From positions 2,480,001-2,544,000 of the forward strand of contig NZ_CP045809.1 in the NCBI RefSeq assembly GCF_025273675.1: a stretch of 64,000 nucleotides of DNA, given 5' to 3'. The notes below the pieces were generated by a model. The model did not search any database. It was not told the origin of the DNA and saw only the letters and a list, made by a program, of their open reading frames with translations. Below are positions 36,754 through 44,835 of this stretch, piece after piece. The number at the start of each line of letters is the position of its first letter. The first letter of the stretch is position 1. Source of the DNA: Gordonia pseudamarae. GTDB lineage: Bacteria > Actinomycetota > Actinomycetes > Mycobacteriales > Mycobacteriaceae. The position numbers were made by a program, and so were the translations under genes.

Positions 36754-37544
36754 CCCGCACAGACTTCCCGGCCGCAACCCGCGTACCGGCGCAGCAGGCC
36801 CGGTGGGCGCGCACATGGCCGCCACTGTCGGCGATCGCCGTCGCCGTCGGCGTCTGGTGGCTGTGCACCGGCGTTCTTCCCGCCGACGACTCGCTCGTGC
36901 GCCAGTTCGCCCCGCACCATGTGTTGCCGGCGCTGGGCGAACTCACCGAACGCGGGGTGCTGGCCTCCGACATCGGGCTGAGCCTGCGCAGGCTGCTGGT
37001 CGGGCTGCTGATCGCCGTGGTCCTGGGCATCCCCGCGGGACTGCTCATCGGGCTCAACTCCACGGTGGAGCGGGCGACCACACCGCTGGTGCAGTTTCTG
37101 CGGATGATCTCGCCGTTGTCGTGGGCGCCGATCGCGGTGGCGCTGTTCGGCATCGGCGATCAACCGGTGATCTTCCTGATCGCGGCCGCCTCGGTGTGGC
37201 CGGTGATCCTCACCACTGCCGGCGGGGTACGGGCGATCGATCAGGGTCTGCTCGAGGTCGCCCGGTCGTTTCACGCGACCAGGCTCGAGCTGCTCACCGC
37301 GGTCATCCTGCCCGCGATCGCGGCGCACGTGCAGACGGGGGTCCGGGTGGCACTCGGGGTCGGCTGGGTCGTGCTGGTTCCGGCGGAGATGCTCGGTGTC
37401 CGGTCCGGACTGGGCTATCAGATCCTGAACGCACGCGACCAGCTCGCCTACGACCAGGTGGTCGCGGTGATCGTGGTGATCGGGGTTCTCGGCTCCGCCC
37501 TCGACTGGCTGACCCGCCGGGCGTTGGGCGCACGCGACGAGTAA
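36750..37544 (+). CDS. ABC importer permease, SsuC/TauC type
   Basis: A 264-residue membrane protein with about six helices. The EAA-type loop that contacts the ATPase reads EVARSFHATRLELLTAVILP. The first helix (LSAIAVAVGVWWLCTGVL) follows a basic N-terminus. It ends the operon. The start overlaps the binding-protein stop (ATGA). One permease gene is sufficient for this family because it homodimerises. Confidence 0.88.
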   Translation: MTRTDFPAATRVPAQQARWARTWPPLSAIAVAVGVWWLCTGVLPADDSLVRQFAPHHVLPALGELTERGVLASDIGLSLRRLLVGLLIAVVLGIPAGLLIGLNSTVERATTPLVQFLRMISPLSWAPIAVALFGIGDQPVIFLIAAASVWPVILTTAGGVRAIDQGLLEVARSFHATRLELLTAVILPAIAAHVQTGVRVALGVGWVVLVPAEMLGVRSGLGYQILNARDQLAYDQVVAVIVVIGVLGSALDWLTRRALGARDE

Positions 37545-37575
37545 CCGGTAGCCGGTGCCGGGCGACCGGTGTAAA

Positions 37576-37589
37576 GTGACTATAGTCAC
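37576..37589. promoter_or_regulatory. Palindromic operator upstream of the DUF4334 gene
   Basis: GTGACTATAGTCAC is a perfect 14-bp palindrome 42 bp before the DUF4334 start and 31 bp after the permease stop. It probably binds a small dimeric regulator such as a GntR or MarR protein; none is encoded beside it, so the regulator is elsewhere. Confidence 0.55.
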
Positions 37590-37631
37590 ACTGATTTCCA
37601 AAACATATAGCATCGCCCTAGTATCGGCGCC

Positions 37632-38186
37632 ATGCAGCTTCACGATGTGATCTCCGACGCCCCCACCACCACCGATGCGGCGGCCGACCTGTTCGACTCG
37701 CTGGACGCCGTCGAGCCCGAGTTCATGATCGGTACCTGGCGGGGCGCGGAAATGCCCACCGGACATCCCATCGACGGTGCACTCGCCGCCAGCGGATGGT
37801 GGGGCAAACAGTTCATCGACGCCGAGAACGTACACCCGCTGCTGTTCCCCGGCCGCGACGGCAAGAGTCTGTGGCCGATGAACCCGGTGCTGGCGTTCAG
37901 CGCCCTCGGCGCGCTGCGCGCCGCGCCGCAGCTGCGCAACGTCTCGTTCGCCGGGCCGATCGGCGTCACCAACTTCGCCACCCGTGCCCGCGGATCCAAG
38001 GCCCGCCTGCGCACCACCCGCTACCGGGGTGTCGACTCGGCCACCATGGTCTACGACCAGCTCCCCATCAACGACGTCTTCCACCGCATTTCCGACGACG
38101 CCGTGCTCGGTGCCATGGACCTGAAAGGCGTTCAGCGTCCGTACTTCTTCGTCCTGCGGCGCGACGAGTCCCTGCCGGTGAGGTGA
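37632..38186 (+). CDS. DUF4334 / GXWXG-motif protein
   Basis: A 184-residue protein with the GXWXG motif as IGTWRGAEMPTGHP (33-46), the mark of the family pairing that domain with DUF4334. The C-terminal part has YDQLPINDVFHRISDDAVLG and MDLKGVQRPYFFVLRR, both characteristic of DUF4334. No catalytic residues are known. It has its own promoter region with a palindrome and a gap of 45 bp to the two-component system downstream. Function unknown. Confidence 0.8.
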   Translation: MQLHDVISDAPTTTDAAADLFDSLDAVEPEFMIGTWRGAEMPTGHPIDGALAASGWWGKQFIDAENVHPLLFPGRDGKSLWPMNPVLAFSALGALRAAPQLRNVSFAGPIGVTNFATRARGSKARLRTTRYRGVDSATMVYDQLPINDVFHRISDDAVLGAMDLKGVQRPYFFVLRRDESLPVR

Positions 38187-38231
38187 CGCGGCGCATCCGG
38201 CCGCATGGGCGGACCGGACATAATGGCTGTC

Positions 38232-38909
38232 ATGCGCGTGCTGGTGGTCGACGACGAGGTGCGGCTGGCGCGGTCCATCCGGGCCGGGCTGGTGGCCGAG
38301 GGTTGCGCCGTGGACCTCGCCCACACCGGTACCGACGGGTTGTGGCTGGCGCAGGAGAACAGCTACGACACGATCGTGCTCGATCTGATGCTGCCCGGTC
38401 TCAACGGATATCAGGTGACGCGGGAGTTGCGGTCGGCGCAGAACTGGACCCCCGTACTGATGCTGACCGCCAAGGACGGCGAGTGGGATCAGATCGAGGG
38501 CCTGGACACCGGTGCCGACGACTACCTGACCAAACCGTTCTCGTTTCCGGTGCTGGTGGCCAGGATCCGGGCGTTGTCCCGGCGTGGTGCCACCCCGCGC
38601 CCGGCCGTTCTGGCGGCGGGTGATCTGCGGCACGACCCGGCGGCGGGCCGAACCTGGCGCGGTGACACCGAGATCGGGCTGACGGCCCGCGAAACGGCGA
38701 TGCTGGCGCTGCTGATGCGCAACGCCGGTGATGTGGTGTCCAAGCAGAAGATTCTGGAATCTTTGTGGGACATGAACTTTGACGGTGATCCGAACATCGT
38801 CGAGGTGTATATCCGGCATCTGCGCAACAAGATCGACAGGCCGTTCGCCCGCGCGTCGATCCAGACGGTCCGCGGTGCGGGCTACCGATTGGCGGCCGAC
38901 GGTGGGTGA
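38232..38909 (+). CDS. OmpR-family two-component response regulator
   Basis: A 225-residue regulator. The receiver has acidic pocket Asp7/Asp8 (MRVLVVDDEV), phospho-acceptor Asp51 (TIVLDLMLPG), switch Thr79 and Lys101 (DYLTKPFSF). The C-terminal winged helix (IGLTARETAMLALLMRNAGD, then VEVYIRHLRNKID) binds DNA. The start at 38232 matches the usual family opening; an ATG 9 nt upstream is possible and there is no strong ribosome-binding site. It overlaps the sensor-kinase start, so the two are translated together. Confidence 0.93.
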   Translation: MRVLVVDDEVRLARSIRAGLVAEGCAVDLAHTGTDGLWLAQENSYDTIVLDLMLPGLNGYQVTRELRSAQNWTPVLMLTAKDGEWDQIEGLDTGADDYLTKPFSFPVLVARIRALSRRGATPRPAVLAAGDLRHDPAAGRTWRGDTEIGLTARETAMLALLMRNAGDVVSKQKILESLWDMNFDGDPNIVEVYIRHLRNKIDRPFARASIQTVRGAGYRLAADGG

Positions 38910-40284
38910 GGTGCTACGCCGGCTGACCGCGTCGATCCGGGTCCGGGCCACGCTCGGGGCGCTCGTGGTCGTGGCGGTGGTGCTGGCGGCGGCGGCCGTG
39001 GCGCTCGTCCTGCTGCAACGAGATGCGTTGCGATCGGGCGCCGCCGACACCGCGGCCGCCCGGGCGGCGCAGATCTCCGGTCAGGTCACCGCGGCCGGCC
39101 CGCCGGCCACCCTGGTCGGCGAGTCCGAGGACGACAAGGACTACGACGAGGACGACGAGGAGGATCCCGAACCCGATGACGTGGTGTCGCAGATCTACGC
39201 CGGCGACCGCCTGGTCGTGTCATCGCAACCGGGGGTGATGGTTCCGAGCCATCGCGGCATCGTCGAACTGGCCGGTGCCGACCACCGATATGCCGTCGCC
39301 ACCGTCGATACCGACTGGCAGGGAACCGAATACACGGTGGTCGTGGCCGTCTCGCTGGAGGATGCCGACGAGTCGGTGGCCGCACTCGTCCCACTGCTGG
39401 CGGTCGGCGGTCCGCTGGTGCTGCTCGTGGTGGGCGGGGTGATCTGGCTGGTGATCGGCCGGTCGCTGGCCCCGGTGGAACGGATGCGCCGCGAAGTGGC
39501 CGCGGTGTCCGACAGCAGCCTGGACCGGCGTGTCGACCAGCCGGCCTCCCGCGACGAGATCCATCGGCTGGCCGTCACCATGAACGCGATGCTCGATCGG
39601 CTGGAAAGCTCCCGGGATCGGCAGCGACGCTTCGTCTCCGACGCCTCGCACGAGCTCCGCTCCCCGATCACCACCCTGCGCCAGACCGGTGAGGTGGCCC
39701 GGACCTATCCCGACGCCATCGACCGCGCCGAACTCGCCGACACCGTCGTCGCCGAATCGTTGCGGCTGCAACGACTCGTCGACCAGCTTCTGCTTCTGAC
39801 CCGCGCCGACGAGGGGCGTGCCGGGCCCACCCGCGGCGACGTCGATCTCGACGACCTGCTCCTGGCCGATGCCGCCCGCCTCGCGCGCGAACGTCCCGAT
39901 CTCGCCGTCGATACCGGTGCCGTCGCCGCGACCCGGATATGGGGCGACCGGCCGGCACTGGAGCATGTGGTCCGCAATCTCACCGACAACGCCGCACGGC
40001 ACGCCCGGACCCGTGTGACGTACTCGGCGTCCGAGTCCGACGGACGGGTGCGAGTGGCCGTCTGCGACGACGGCGCCGGTGTTCCCGATCAGGATCGGGA
40101 TCGGATCTTCGAGCGGTTCGTCCGTCTCGACGAGGCCCGCGCCCGCGATGACGGCGGCAGCGGACTCGGCTTGGCGATCGTGCGGGAGATCGTCGACTCA
40201 CACGGCGGAAATGTGCGTGTCGAGGACGCCGACGGCGGTGGTGCGCGGTTTGTGATCGAGCTCGCAGCGCACGGACCGGACTGA
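38902..40284 (+). CDS. Sensor histidine kinase with an acidic sensor loop
   Basis: A 460-residue kinase. Two transmembrane helices (about 18-38 and 164-185) flank an extracytoplasmic domain. HAMP follows the second, then the phosphorylation site FVSDASHELRSPIT with His250. The ATPase domain has N (VRNLTDNAARHA), G1 (VCDDGAGVP) and G2 (GGSGLGLAIV) boxes. The sensor domain contains a dense acidic run at 74-94 (DDKDYDEDDEEDPEPDD), which resembles the divalent-cation-binding acidic patches of PhoQ-type sensors. GTG start at 38902 overlaps the regulator stop; GTG at 38911 is a possible alternative. The PepSY gene downstream is a probable target. Confidence 0.9.
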   Translation: MGEVLRRLTASIRVRATLGALVVVAVVLAAAAVALVLLQRDALRSGAADTAAARAAQISGQVTAAGPPATLVGESEDDKDYDEDDEEDPEPDDVVSQIYAGDRLVVSSQPGVMVPSHRGIVELAGADHRYAVATVDTDWQGTEYTVVVAVSLEDADESVAALVPLLAVGGPLVLLVVGGVIWLVIGRSLAPVERMRREVAAVSDSSLDRRVDQPASRDEIHRLAVTMNAMLDRLESSRDRQRRFVSDASHELRSPITTLRQTGEVARTYPDAIDRAELADTVVAESLRLQRLVDQLLLLTRADEGRAGPTRGDVDLDDLLLADAARLARERPDLAVDTGAVAATRIWGDRPALEHVVRNLTDNAARHARTRVTYSASESDGRVRVAVCDDGAGVPDQDRDRIFERFVRLDEARARDDGGSGLGLAIVREIVDSHGGNVRVEDADGGGARFVIELAAHGPD

Positions 40285-40324
40285 TTCAGCGTCGATTCAG
40301 GCACGCCCCGGCACAGTGGACGCC

Positions 40325-40924
40325 ATGAGCATCGCAAACACACTGAAGAACAAGAAGGTCCTGATCGCAGCCGGTGCGGTGGCGATAGCCGCGGGAGTGG
40401 GCGGAGTCGCCTACGCCGTTACCGGCGACAACGACGAACTGTCCGGCAGCACCCTCGACCGGGCGTCCGCCGCGGCCCTCAAGCATGTCGGAGAAGGTGC
40501 GGTCACCGACGCCGAACGCGGCGACAAGGACGACGTCCAGGCGTACGAGGTCGAGGTGACCCGCCCCGACGGCACCGAGGTCGATGTCCGTCTCGACGAC
40601 ACATTCGCCATCATCTCCGTCGACGACGACCGACCCACCCCGGCGCCGACAGCCGCCCCGACCAGCACTCTGACCCCGACCAGCACTCGGCCACCGGCGA
40701 TCCGGGACGAGGACCGCACGCTGACCGCCGACGAGCAACGCCGTGCCTCGACAGCGGCCCTGGCCACTATCCCCGGCACCGTCATCGACATCGACGCAGA
40801 CGATGACCGGATCAACGGACGGGTGGGCGCCTACGAGGTTGAGATCCGGGCCACGGACGGCACCGAATGGAACGTGTGGCTCGACGAACAATTCGCCGTC
40901 ATCACCGCAACGCCCGACAACTGA
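40325..40924 (+). CDS. Membrane-anchored double PepSY-domain protein
   Basis: A 199-residue exported or membrane-anchored protein. One hydrophobic segment (about 12-32, VLIAAGAVAIAAGVGGVAYA) follows a basic start. Two PepSY-like repeats come after it: LDRASAAALKHVGEGAVTD to YEVEVTRPDGTEVDVRLDD (about 45-100), and RRASTAALATIPGTVIDID to YEVEIRATDGTEWNVWLDE (about 138-194). They are joined by a Pro/Thr-rich linker (TPAPTAAPTSTLTPTSTRPP). PepSY proteins are typically encoded beside envelope-sensing two-component systems, as here, 40 bp after the kinase. The ATG at 40325 is chosen over a GTG 9 nt upstream. Confidence 0.85.
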   Translation: MSIANTLKNKKVLIAAGAVAIAAGVGGVAYAVTGDNDELSGSTLDRASAAALKHVGEGAVTDAERGDKDDVQAYEVEVTRPDGTEVDVRLDDTFAIISVDDDRPTPAPTAAPTSTLTPTSTRPPAIRDEDRTLTADEQRRASTAALATIPGTVIDIDADDDRINGRVGAYEVEIRATDGTEWNVWLDEQFAVITATPDN

Positions 40925-41111
40925 TTCCCCCGGATCTGAACCCCCGGGCATGGCCCCCTCGGGCATGTATCCCACGGACCGTTCGTCGCGCTTACGCGAC
41001 ATTTCCGGTCAACCCTTCGGCGCAGGTGGAACCGGGACTTGACCCGGCCGCGTTCTCGTGAGCATGTGGTCATGGAAGTCATCGAAGATCGGCAAGCAAG
41101 GAGTTCAGTCT

Positions 41112-41612
41112 GTGAAAACAGTAGTGGTGGTCGGCAACCCGAAGCCCGGTTCACGCACCCGCACCGCCGGTGAGCGGCTGGCGCGGGCGCTGGGCGGAAA
41201 CACCGAGACCATCGAACTGTCCGAACTCGGCCCGGGGCTGCTCGGCTGGGGTGACCCCGCCGTCGCCGAGGCCGTCGCGAAGGTTCAGTCCGCGCAGGTG
41301 GCGATCATCGCCTCGCCCACCTTCAAAGCCACCTACACCGGCCTGCTGAAACTGTTCCTCGACCAGTTCGCCGGCGGTACCGGATTGCGGGATGTGGTGG
41401 CGATCCCGCTGATGCTGGGTGGTGGCCCCGCGCACGCCCTGGCCGTCGAGACGTCGTTGCGGCCGGTGCTCGTCGAGATCGGCGCGGTCTGCCCGACGGC
41501 GGGCCTGTACCAGCTCGACAGCACCTTCGACACCGATTCGAGCCTGGCGGACTGGGTCGAACGGTGGGTGCCCACCGTTGCCCGGGCCGTCCTCCCGGCA
41601 GCGGACCGCTAA
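41112..41612 (+). CDS. NADPH-dependent FMN reductase-like flavoprotein
   Basis: A 166-residue flavodoxin-fold protein: VVVVGNPKPGSRTRTAGERL (4-23) is the FMN phosphate loop, and AIIASPTFKATYTGLLKLFL the flavin-isoalloxazine loop. It belongs to the SsuE-like group of NAD(P)H:FMN reductases, which can serve flavin monooxygenases. AAGGAG 9 nt upstream fixes the GTG start at 41112; an ATG 54 nt earlier has no ribosome site. Reduced FMN might serve the flavoprotein at 33753, but the genes are 7 kb apart. The stop overlaps the stop of the GNAT gene on the other strand. Confidence 0.85.
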   Translation: MKTVVVVGNPKPGSRTRTAGERLARALGGNTETIELSELGPGLLGWGDPAVAEAVAKVQSAQVAIIASPTFKATYTGLLKLFLDQFAGGTGLRDVVAIPLMLGGGPAHALAVETSLRPVLVEIGAVCPTAGLYQLDSTFDTDSSLADWVERWVPTVARAVLPAADR

Positions 41613-42292
41613 GGGCGCCGCTCCCGCATCCGCGAGGCCAGGTAGGTCGCCTGCGTGTCCAGGTTTCGTTCGCCGGGGCCGGGGTGGGCATCCCGCATCC
41701 GGGCGGCATCGGCCACGGTGGACTCCCAGGATGTCCGGGGATACGGCCGGTCCCCGGCGCGCAGCCACGCACGGAAGACGTCGACGGGCTCCCCGCGCAC
41801 GACCGCGCCGCCGGGCACCCAGGCGTCCAGCCAGAACCCGCACTGATGGGCGACGCGGAGACTGGCCTCGTTGCCGTCGCCGCCGATCCACCGGATACCG
41901 GTCCTGCCCGCGGCGAAGGCATGTGCGACGGCCAGACGGACCGCACGGCTCATGATCCGCCGGCCACGCATGTCCGGGTGCAGTCCGTAGCCGATCTCGA
42001 CCTCGGCGCCGGCGCCGCGGATGTCGACACCGCCGGCGAACCGACCGTCGACCTCGACCGCCCAGCACATCGCGCCGGCGGTGTTCCACAGGTCCGGGAT
42101 CTGCCGTAGCACGAAGCCCTCGGCGTCGGCTCGGGTGTACGGCACGGGAACCGTTGTCCACCGGGACATCTCGGGGTCGGTCGCCTGCTCGACGATCCGG
42201 TCGATGTCGTCGACCCGATGCGCCCGCAGGGTGACCGGCCCGTCGCTCAGGACGGGCACGCACTCGGGGAATCGGCTCGCGGCGCTGCTCAT
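41609..42292 (-). CDS. GNAT-family N-acetyltransferase (RimJ/RimL type)
   Basis: A 227-residue acetyltransferase with the RimJ/RimL layout: VTLRAHRVDDIDRIVEQATD (20-39) opens the domain, VEIGYGLHPDMRGRRIMSRA carries the acetyl-CoA V/I/L-x-x-x-R-G-x-G/A loop in a variant form (HPDMRGRRIM), and NEASLRVAHQCGF is the alpha4 motif. It could acetylate a protein N-terminus or a small amine; the substrate is not readable. The C-terminal extension (EERNLDTQATYLASRM, about 30 residues) is unusual. Convergent with the FMN reductase, sharing stop-codon bases. Confidence 0.83.
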   Translation of the reverse strand: MSSAASRFPECVPVLSDGPVTLRAHRVDDIDRIVEQATDPEMSRWTTVPVPYTRADAEGFVLRQIPDLWNTAGAMCWAVEVDGRFAGGVDIRGAGAEVEIGYGLHPDMRGRRIMSRAVRLAVAHAFAAGRTGIRWIGGDGNEASLRVAHQCGFWLDAWVPGGAVVRGEPVDVFRAWLRAGDRPYPRTSWESTVADAARMRDAHPGPGERNLDTQATYLASRMRERRP

Positions 42293-42341
42293 CAGCCGAG
42301 CGTAGGCCGTCGCGGCAGACGGCCACCACCCAATATCCGGC

Positions 42342-43202
42342 TCAGAACGGTGGCCACGGAATCGGGCGGCGGCCCGGCGGGTGCGGCATCGAGCCGGTGT
42401 CGACGAGCCGGGCGCACCGCGCCGCGACCGCGTCGATCTCGGCGCCGGTGATCAGTTCGGCCAGCCTGGTCCGCACCGCGCCGTTGTCGTCGGCGAGGTC
42501 GTGCGCCAACGCCGCGATGTCCGCGCGCAGGTGCGCCGGGATCGGCTCACCGGCCCACCCCCACAGCACCGTGCGCAACTTGTCCTCGGTGTGTAGACAG
42601 ATGCCGTGGTCGATGCCGTACACACCGCCGTCAGGCCCCTCGAGCACGTGCCCACCCTTGCGGTCGGCGTTGTTGAGCACCACGTCCAGGACGGCCATCC
42701 GTTGCAGGCGCGGATCGTCGGCGTGGACGAGGACCACCGCCTCGCCGGCCGGTGTGTAGGCCTCCAGAACCACCTTGAAGTTGTCGGGCTGCATCTCGGG
42801 CGGGCACAGGTCCACCAGGTCGAGCCTGGCCGGTGCGCCGGCGGGGACGTCGACCGTCTCGACCCAGCGTTGCACCATGCCCGGACCGGCGGGGCCGTCG
42901 CGCAGCACGGTCGCGGGGATCACCGACCACCCCAGGGCCTCGGAGATCAGGTACGAGGCCACCTCCCGGCCGGCGAGGGTGCCGTCGGGGAAATCCCACA
43001 GCGGCACCTCCCCGCGCACCGGCTTGTACACACAGCGCAATTCGGTGCCGTCGTCGCCGATCGCATCGCACACCAGGGCCGCGTTGCTGGCCGAGCGGAT
43101 CCGGCCGACCACCGACAGCTCCGCGCCGGCCAGCAGCGCCGTGGTCGATGCCTCGGCCGCCATCGACCCGGTCGGCTCCGGCCGGGCCGCATCCGCCGTC
43201 AA
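42342..43202 (-). CDS. SCO1664-like protein (kinase-like fold)
   Basis: A 286-residue protein of the actinobacterial SCO1664 group, with a PI3/4-kinase-like shape: CVYKPVRGEVPLWDFPDG (57-74) is a nucleotide-loop-like segment with Lys, VLDVVLNNADRKGGHVL and GVYGIDHGICLH resemble the catalytic and metal loops of that fold. Whether it is a lipid kinase, protein kinase or inactive is not known. The start is TTG (43200-43202), overlapping the DUF3090 stop as TTGA. The gene is always found with DUF3090 and the histidine phosphatase in mycobacteria. Confidence 0.8.
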   Translation of the reverse strand: MTADAARPEPTGSMAAEASTTALLAGAELSVVGRIRSASNAALVCDAIGDDGTELRCVYKPVRGEVPLWDFPDGTLAGREVASYLISEALGWSVIPATVLRDGPAGPGMVQRWVETVDVPAGAPARLDLVDLCPPEMQPDNFKVVLEAYTPAGEAVVLVHADDPRLQRMAVLDVVLNNADRKGGHVLEGPDGGVYGIDHGICLHTEDKLRTVLWGWAGEPIPAHLRADIAALAHDLADDNGAVRTRLAELITGAEIDAVAARCARLVDTGSMPHPPGRRPIPWPPF

Positions 43203-43948
43203 CGCGGGCCGCCGGACGCGGACCCCTCGCCGTCCGGGTCATCGCCGTCCGGGTCGTCGCGGTCCGGCTCGCCGGACTCATCGGCGACATCCTCATCGGT
43301 GACCTCTTCATCGACGAGGAATAACGACTCGTCCTGCACCGCGAGGCTCCTGAACACGTCGGGGTCGATGAAGTCGAGTGACTTGCTCAGTTCGGCGCCC
43401 CGCTTGTAACCGTTGGTGCGCACACACAGATGCCCGTCCTGGTCGAGCGGACCACCGCAGATCGGGCAGGGCGGCCGGCCCGCCGAGATCACCAGCGACG
43501 ACCGGGCCGCGAAGTCGCGGGCGGCGACCGTGGTGAGGAACACCCGCACCGCATCGGGCCCTTCGTCGGTGTCGTCGAGCACGATGCTCTCGTCGATCTC
43601 GGTGTCGGTGACGGCCAGCAGTTCGATGACCACCGCCTGCGATTCGGCGTCCCAGCCCAGACCCATCGTGCCGACCTGGAACTCGGCGTCGACGGGCATG
43701 ATCAGCGGGTTGAGATCGCCGACGGAATCGGTTTCCGGCGGGATCGGGGTGCCGAATCGGCGGTGGATCTCCTCCAGGAGCATCCCGATCCGGTCGGCGA
43801 GGATCTGCACCTGCTGCTTTTCGAGCATCACACTGACAACACGGGTCTGGTGCACAGCCTGGAGGAAGAACGTCCGGTCACCGGGCTGGCCGACCGTACC
43901 GGCCACGAAACGATCCGGGCTGCGGAACACATGTATGGCTCGTGACAT
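43199..43948 (-). CDS. DUF3090 protein with a zinc-type cysteine motif
   Basis: A 249-residue actinobacterial protein. The opening MSRAIHVFRSPDRFVAGTVG is the family hallmark. A cysteine motif CPICGGPLDQDGHLC near residue 180 suggests zinc. The C-terminus is strongly acidic (EEVTDEDVADES...DRDDPDGDDPDGEG). AAGGAGG 5 nt upstream fixes the ATG at 43948. Function unknown. It stands in the conserved order histidine phosphatase, DUF3090, SCO1664-like, all in one direction, and the last two genes overlap. Confidence 0.87.
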   Translation of the reverse strand: MSRAIHVFRSPDRFVAGTVGQPGDRTFFLQAVHQTRVVSVMLEKQQVQILADRIGMLLEEIHRRFGTPIPPETDSVGDLNPLIMPVDAEFQVGTMGLGWDAESQAVVIELLAVTDTEIDESIVLDDTDEGPDAVRVFLTTVAARDFAARSSLVISAGRPPCPICGGPLDQDGHLCVRTNGYKRGAELSKSLDFIDPDVFRSLAVQDESLFLVDEEVTDEDVADESGEPDRDDPDGDDPDGEGSASGGPR

Positions 43949-43976
43949 CACACCTCCTTGAGATCGTGGTCCTTCA

Positions 43977-44765
43977 TTATCCCCGCACGCGTTGATCGTG
44001 CAGCGAGTCGTGCTGGTGCGGCGGCGGGGCCGGACGCTTGACACCGGGCCGTAGGTGGGCGCCCGTTTCGCCGCCCACCACGGCATCGTCGCCGCCGTCG
44101 GCGCGTGGCGGGCGCGGCACCGGAACCGGGACGGCCGCGGTGTTGTTGACGGTGTGGATGTAGGGGCGGGTCGAGCCGTAGCGGATGACGGTGATCGAGG
44201 CGGTGTCCACGACGATGCGCTGGAACGAATCCAGGTGCATGCCCATCGCGTCGGCGATCACCGACTTGATGACATCACCGTGCGAACACGCCACCCACAG
44301 GCCGTTCCCGTCGTCACCGGCGAACCGGCGATCCAGACTCCGGATCGCGGCCACCGACCGTGCCGACATCTGCGCCAGCCCCTCCCCGCCGGGAAACACC
44401 GCGGCCGAGGGCTGGCGTTGCACGACCTGCCACAGTGGCTCGGCGAGCAGTTCTTTGATGGTCCGGCCCGTCCACGAGCCGTAGTCGACCTCGGCCAGCT
44501 CGTCCACGACCTCCTCGAGGACCCCGTCCGCGCGGCCGGGTGCCGCGCGCAGCGCCCCCAGCAGTGGCTCCACGGTCTGCGCGCACCGGTCCAGCGGTGA
44601 ACGCACGACGGCGCGGATCGCGCCATGATGCTCGGCGAGTCTGCCGACGAGCGCATCGGCCTGCTCGCGGCCTAGGTCGTCGAGGCCGACGCCGGGAGTT
44701 CGACCGGCCAATACGCCGGATGTGTTGGCCGTGGAGCGTCCGTGCCGCACCAGAATGACGGTCAT
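43977..44765 (-). CDS. Histidine phosphatase (MSMEG_4193 type)
   Basis: A 262-residue histidine-phosphatase-superfamily enzyme. The nucleophile is His8 in ILVRHGRST (4-12), with VRSPLDRCAQT and the acid Glu in ELAEVDYGSWTGRTI, and the second His in VACSHGDVIKSV. The MSMEG_4193 group is typical of mycobacteria and relatives. After about 215 the protein continues as a Pro/Arg/His-rich tail that is likely disordered. It lies upstream of DUF3090 by 28 bp. Substrate not known. Confidence 0.88.
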   Translation of the reverse strand: MTVILVRHGRSTANTSGVLAGRTPGVGLDDLGREQADALVGRLAEHHGAIRAVVRSPLDRCAQTVEPLLGALRAAPGRADGVLEEVVDELAEVDYGSWTGRTIKELLAEPLWQVVQRQPSAAVFPGGEGLAQMSARSVAAIRSLDRRFAGDDGNGLWVACSHGDVIKSVIADAMGMHLDSFQRIVVDTASITVIRYGSTRPYIHTVNNTAAVPVPVPRPPRADGGDDAVVGGETGAHLRPGVKRPAPPPHQHDSLHDQRVRG

Positions 44766-44835
44766 TCCTCAACCTTAGTAGCCGCGCAGCCGGGGACCGG
44801 GCGCCGAGTGTCCCGCCGCGTCTGCCGTGCTCGCA

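Noticed and set aside
36468..39050. An 860-codon open frame on the - strand
   Set aside because: It is antisense to the permease, DUF4334 and response-regulator genes, all with clear motifs.
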